Of a DNA stretch of 64,000 nt, positions 63,974 through 64,000 are shown piece after piece. The position numbers and the translations under genes are program-made. The stretch is from JAFKFH01 sp017307375 (GTDB lineage Bacteria; Pseudomonadota; Alphaproteobacteria; Ferrovibrionales; Ferrovibrionaceae). Within the stretch, counting starts at the first letter, position 1. Every line of letters starts with the position of its first letter. The stretch lies in assembly GCA_965229335.1 (NCBI GenBank), contig OZ245874.1, positions 6,014,001-6,078,000 of the forward strand, read 5' to 3'. The notes under the pieces were generated by a model that was not told the DNA's origin, did not search any database, and saw nothing but the letters and a program-made list of their open reading frames with translations.

Positions 63974-64000
63974 CACAGGCTCCGGTTTTCGCTGGGTGGA

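Overview
The window is high-GC DNA (roughly two-thirds G+C by eye) from an alphaproteobacterium. The clues are the order trpF-trpB-trpA-accD-folC, an alphaproteobacterial-type addB-addA-trxA run, and the amgK-murU-tsaE cell-wall-recycling genes. The mix of Liv, BMP and peptide-type importers with Mo-hydroxylase, hydantoinase/carboxylase-type and flavin monooxygenase genes suggests a metabolically versatile soil or water member of the Rhodospirillales or a relative. I cannot name the genus.

Left part (1-25 kb), mostly core genome: a 5'-truncated CHASE3-GAF-GGDEF diguanylate cyclase; an MFS carrier; a divergent GST/TetR pair with a long inverted-repeat operator; a DapA-like gene behind a possible lysine-codon leader peptide and attenuator; pyrF; trpFBA; accD; folC. 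On the other strand lie tsaE, amgK, murU, addB, addA and trxA. Between folC and trxA sits an inserted block: an AT-rich two-gene cassette (DUF5131/Gp37-Gp68-like three-Cys protein plus its partner TcmP), then a MarR-EmrB type efflux pair, a 63-aa protein and a MAPEG protein. A tRNA-Gly(CCC), a small secreted protein and a manganese catalase close this part.

Middle part (26.6-46.6 kb), two large divergent transcription units. Leftward (36386 to 26673): XRE-cupin regulator, HyuA, HyuB, a zinc-ribbon protein, a second XRE-cupin regulator, a RutB-like cysteine hydrolase, and the FAD, 2Fe-2S and molybdopterin subunits of a xanthine-dehydrogenase-family enzyme. Rightward: a complete Liv-type ABC importer (SBP, two permeases, two ATPases), a 2-oxoglutarate/Fe(II) dioxygenase and a complete BMP/PnrA-type nucleoside importer. 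Together they look like uptake and stepwise hydroxylation and ring opening of one or a few N-heterocyclic or ureide-like compounds.

Right part (46.6-57 kb): a hypothetical gene behind a perfect FNR/FixK box, then a tightly coupled ten-gene operon: GntR/UTRA regulator with a palindromic operator, a second complete BMP importer, an isochorismatase-family hydrolase, a PfkB sugar kinase, a nucleoside phosphorylase, a SIS-domain protein and an aldehyde dehydrogenase. This reads as a nucleoside uptake and degradation pathway whose substrate is unknown.

Far right (57.1-64 kb), leftward: LLM flavin monooxygenase (NtaA/DszA type), two acyl-CoA-dehydrogenase-fold monooxygenases (SfnB/DszC type), an amidohydrolase, a peptide-type solute-binding protein and an OsmC protein, probably for organosulfur or similar xenobiotic use. 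The least understood parts are the TcmP/DUF5131 cassette, the Mo-hydroxylase/HyuAB/zinc-ribbon operon and the nucleoside operon.
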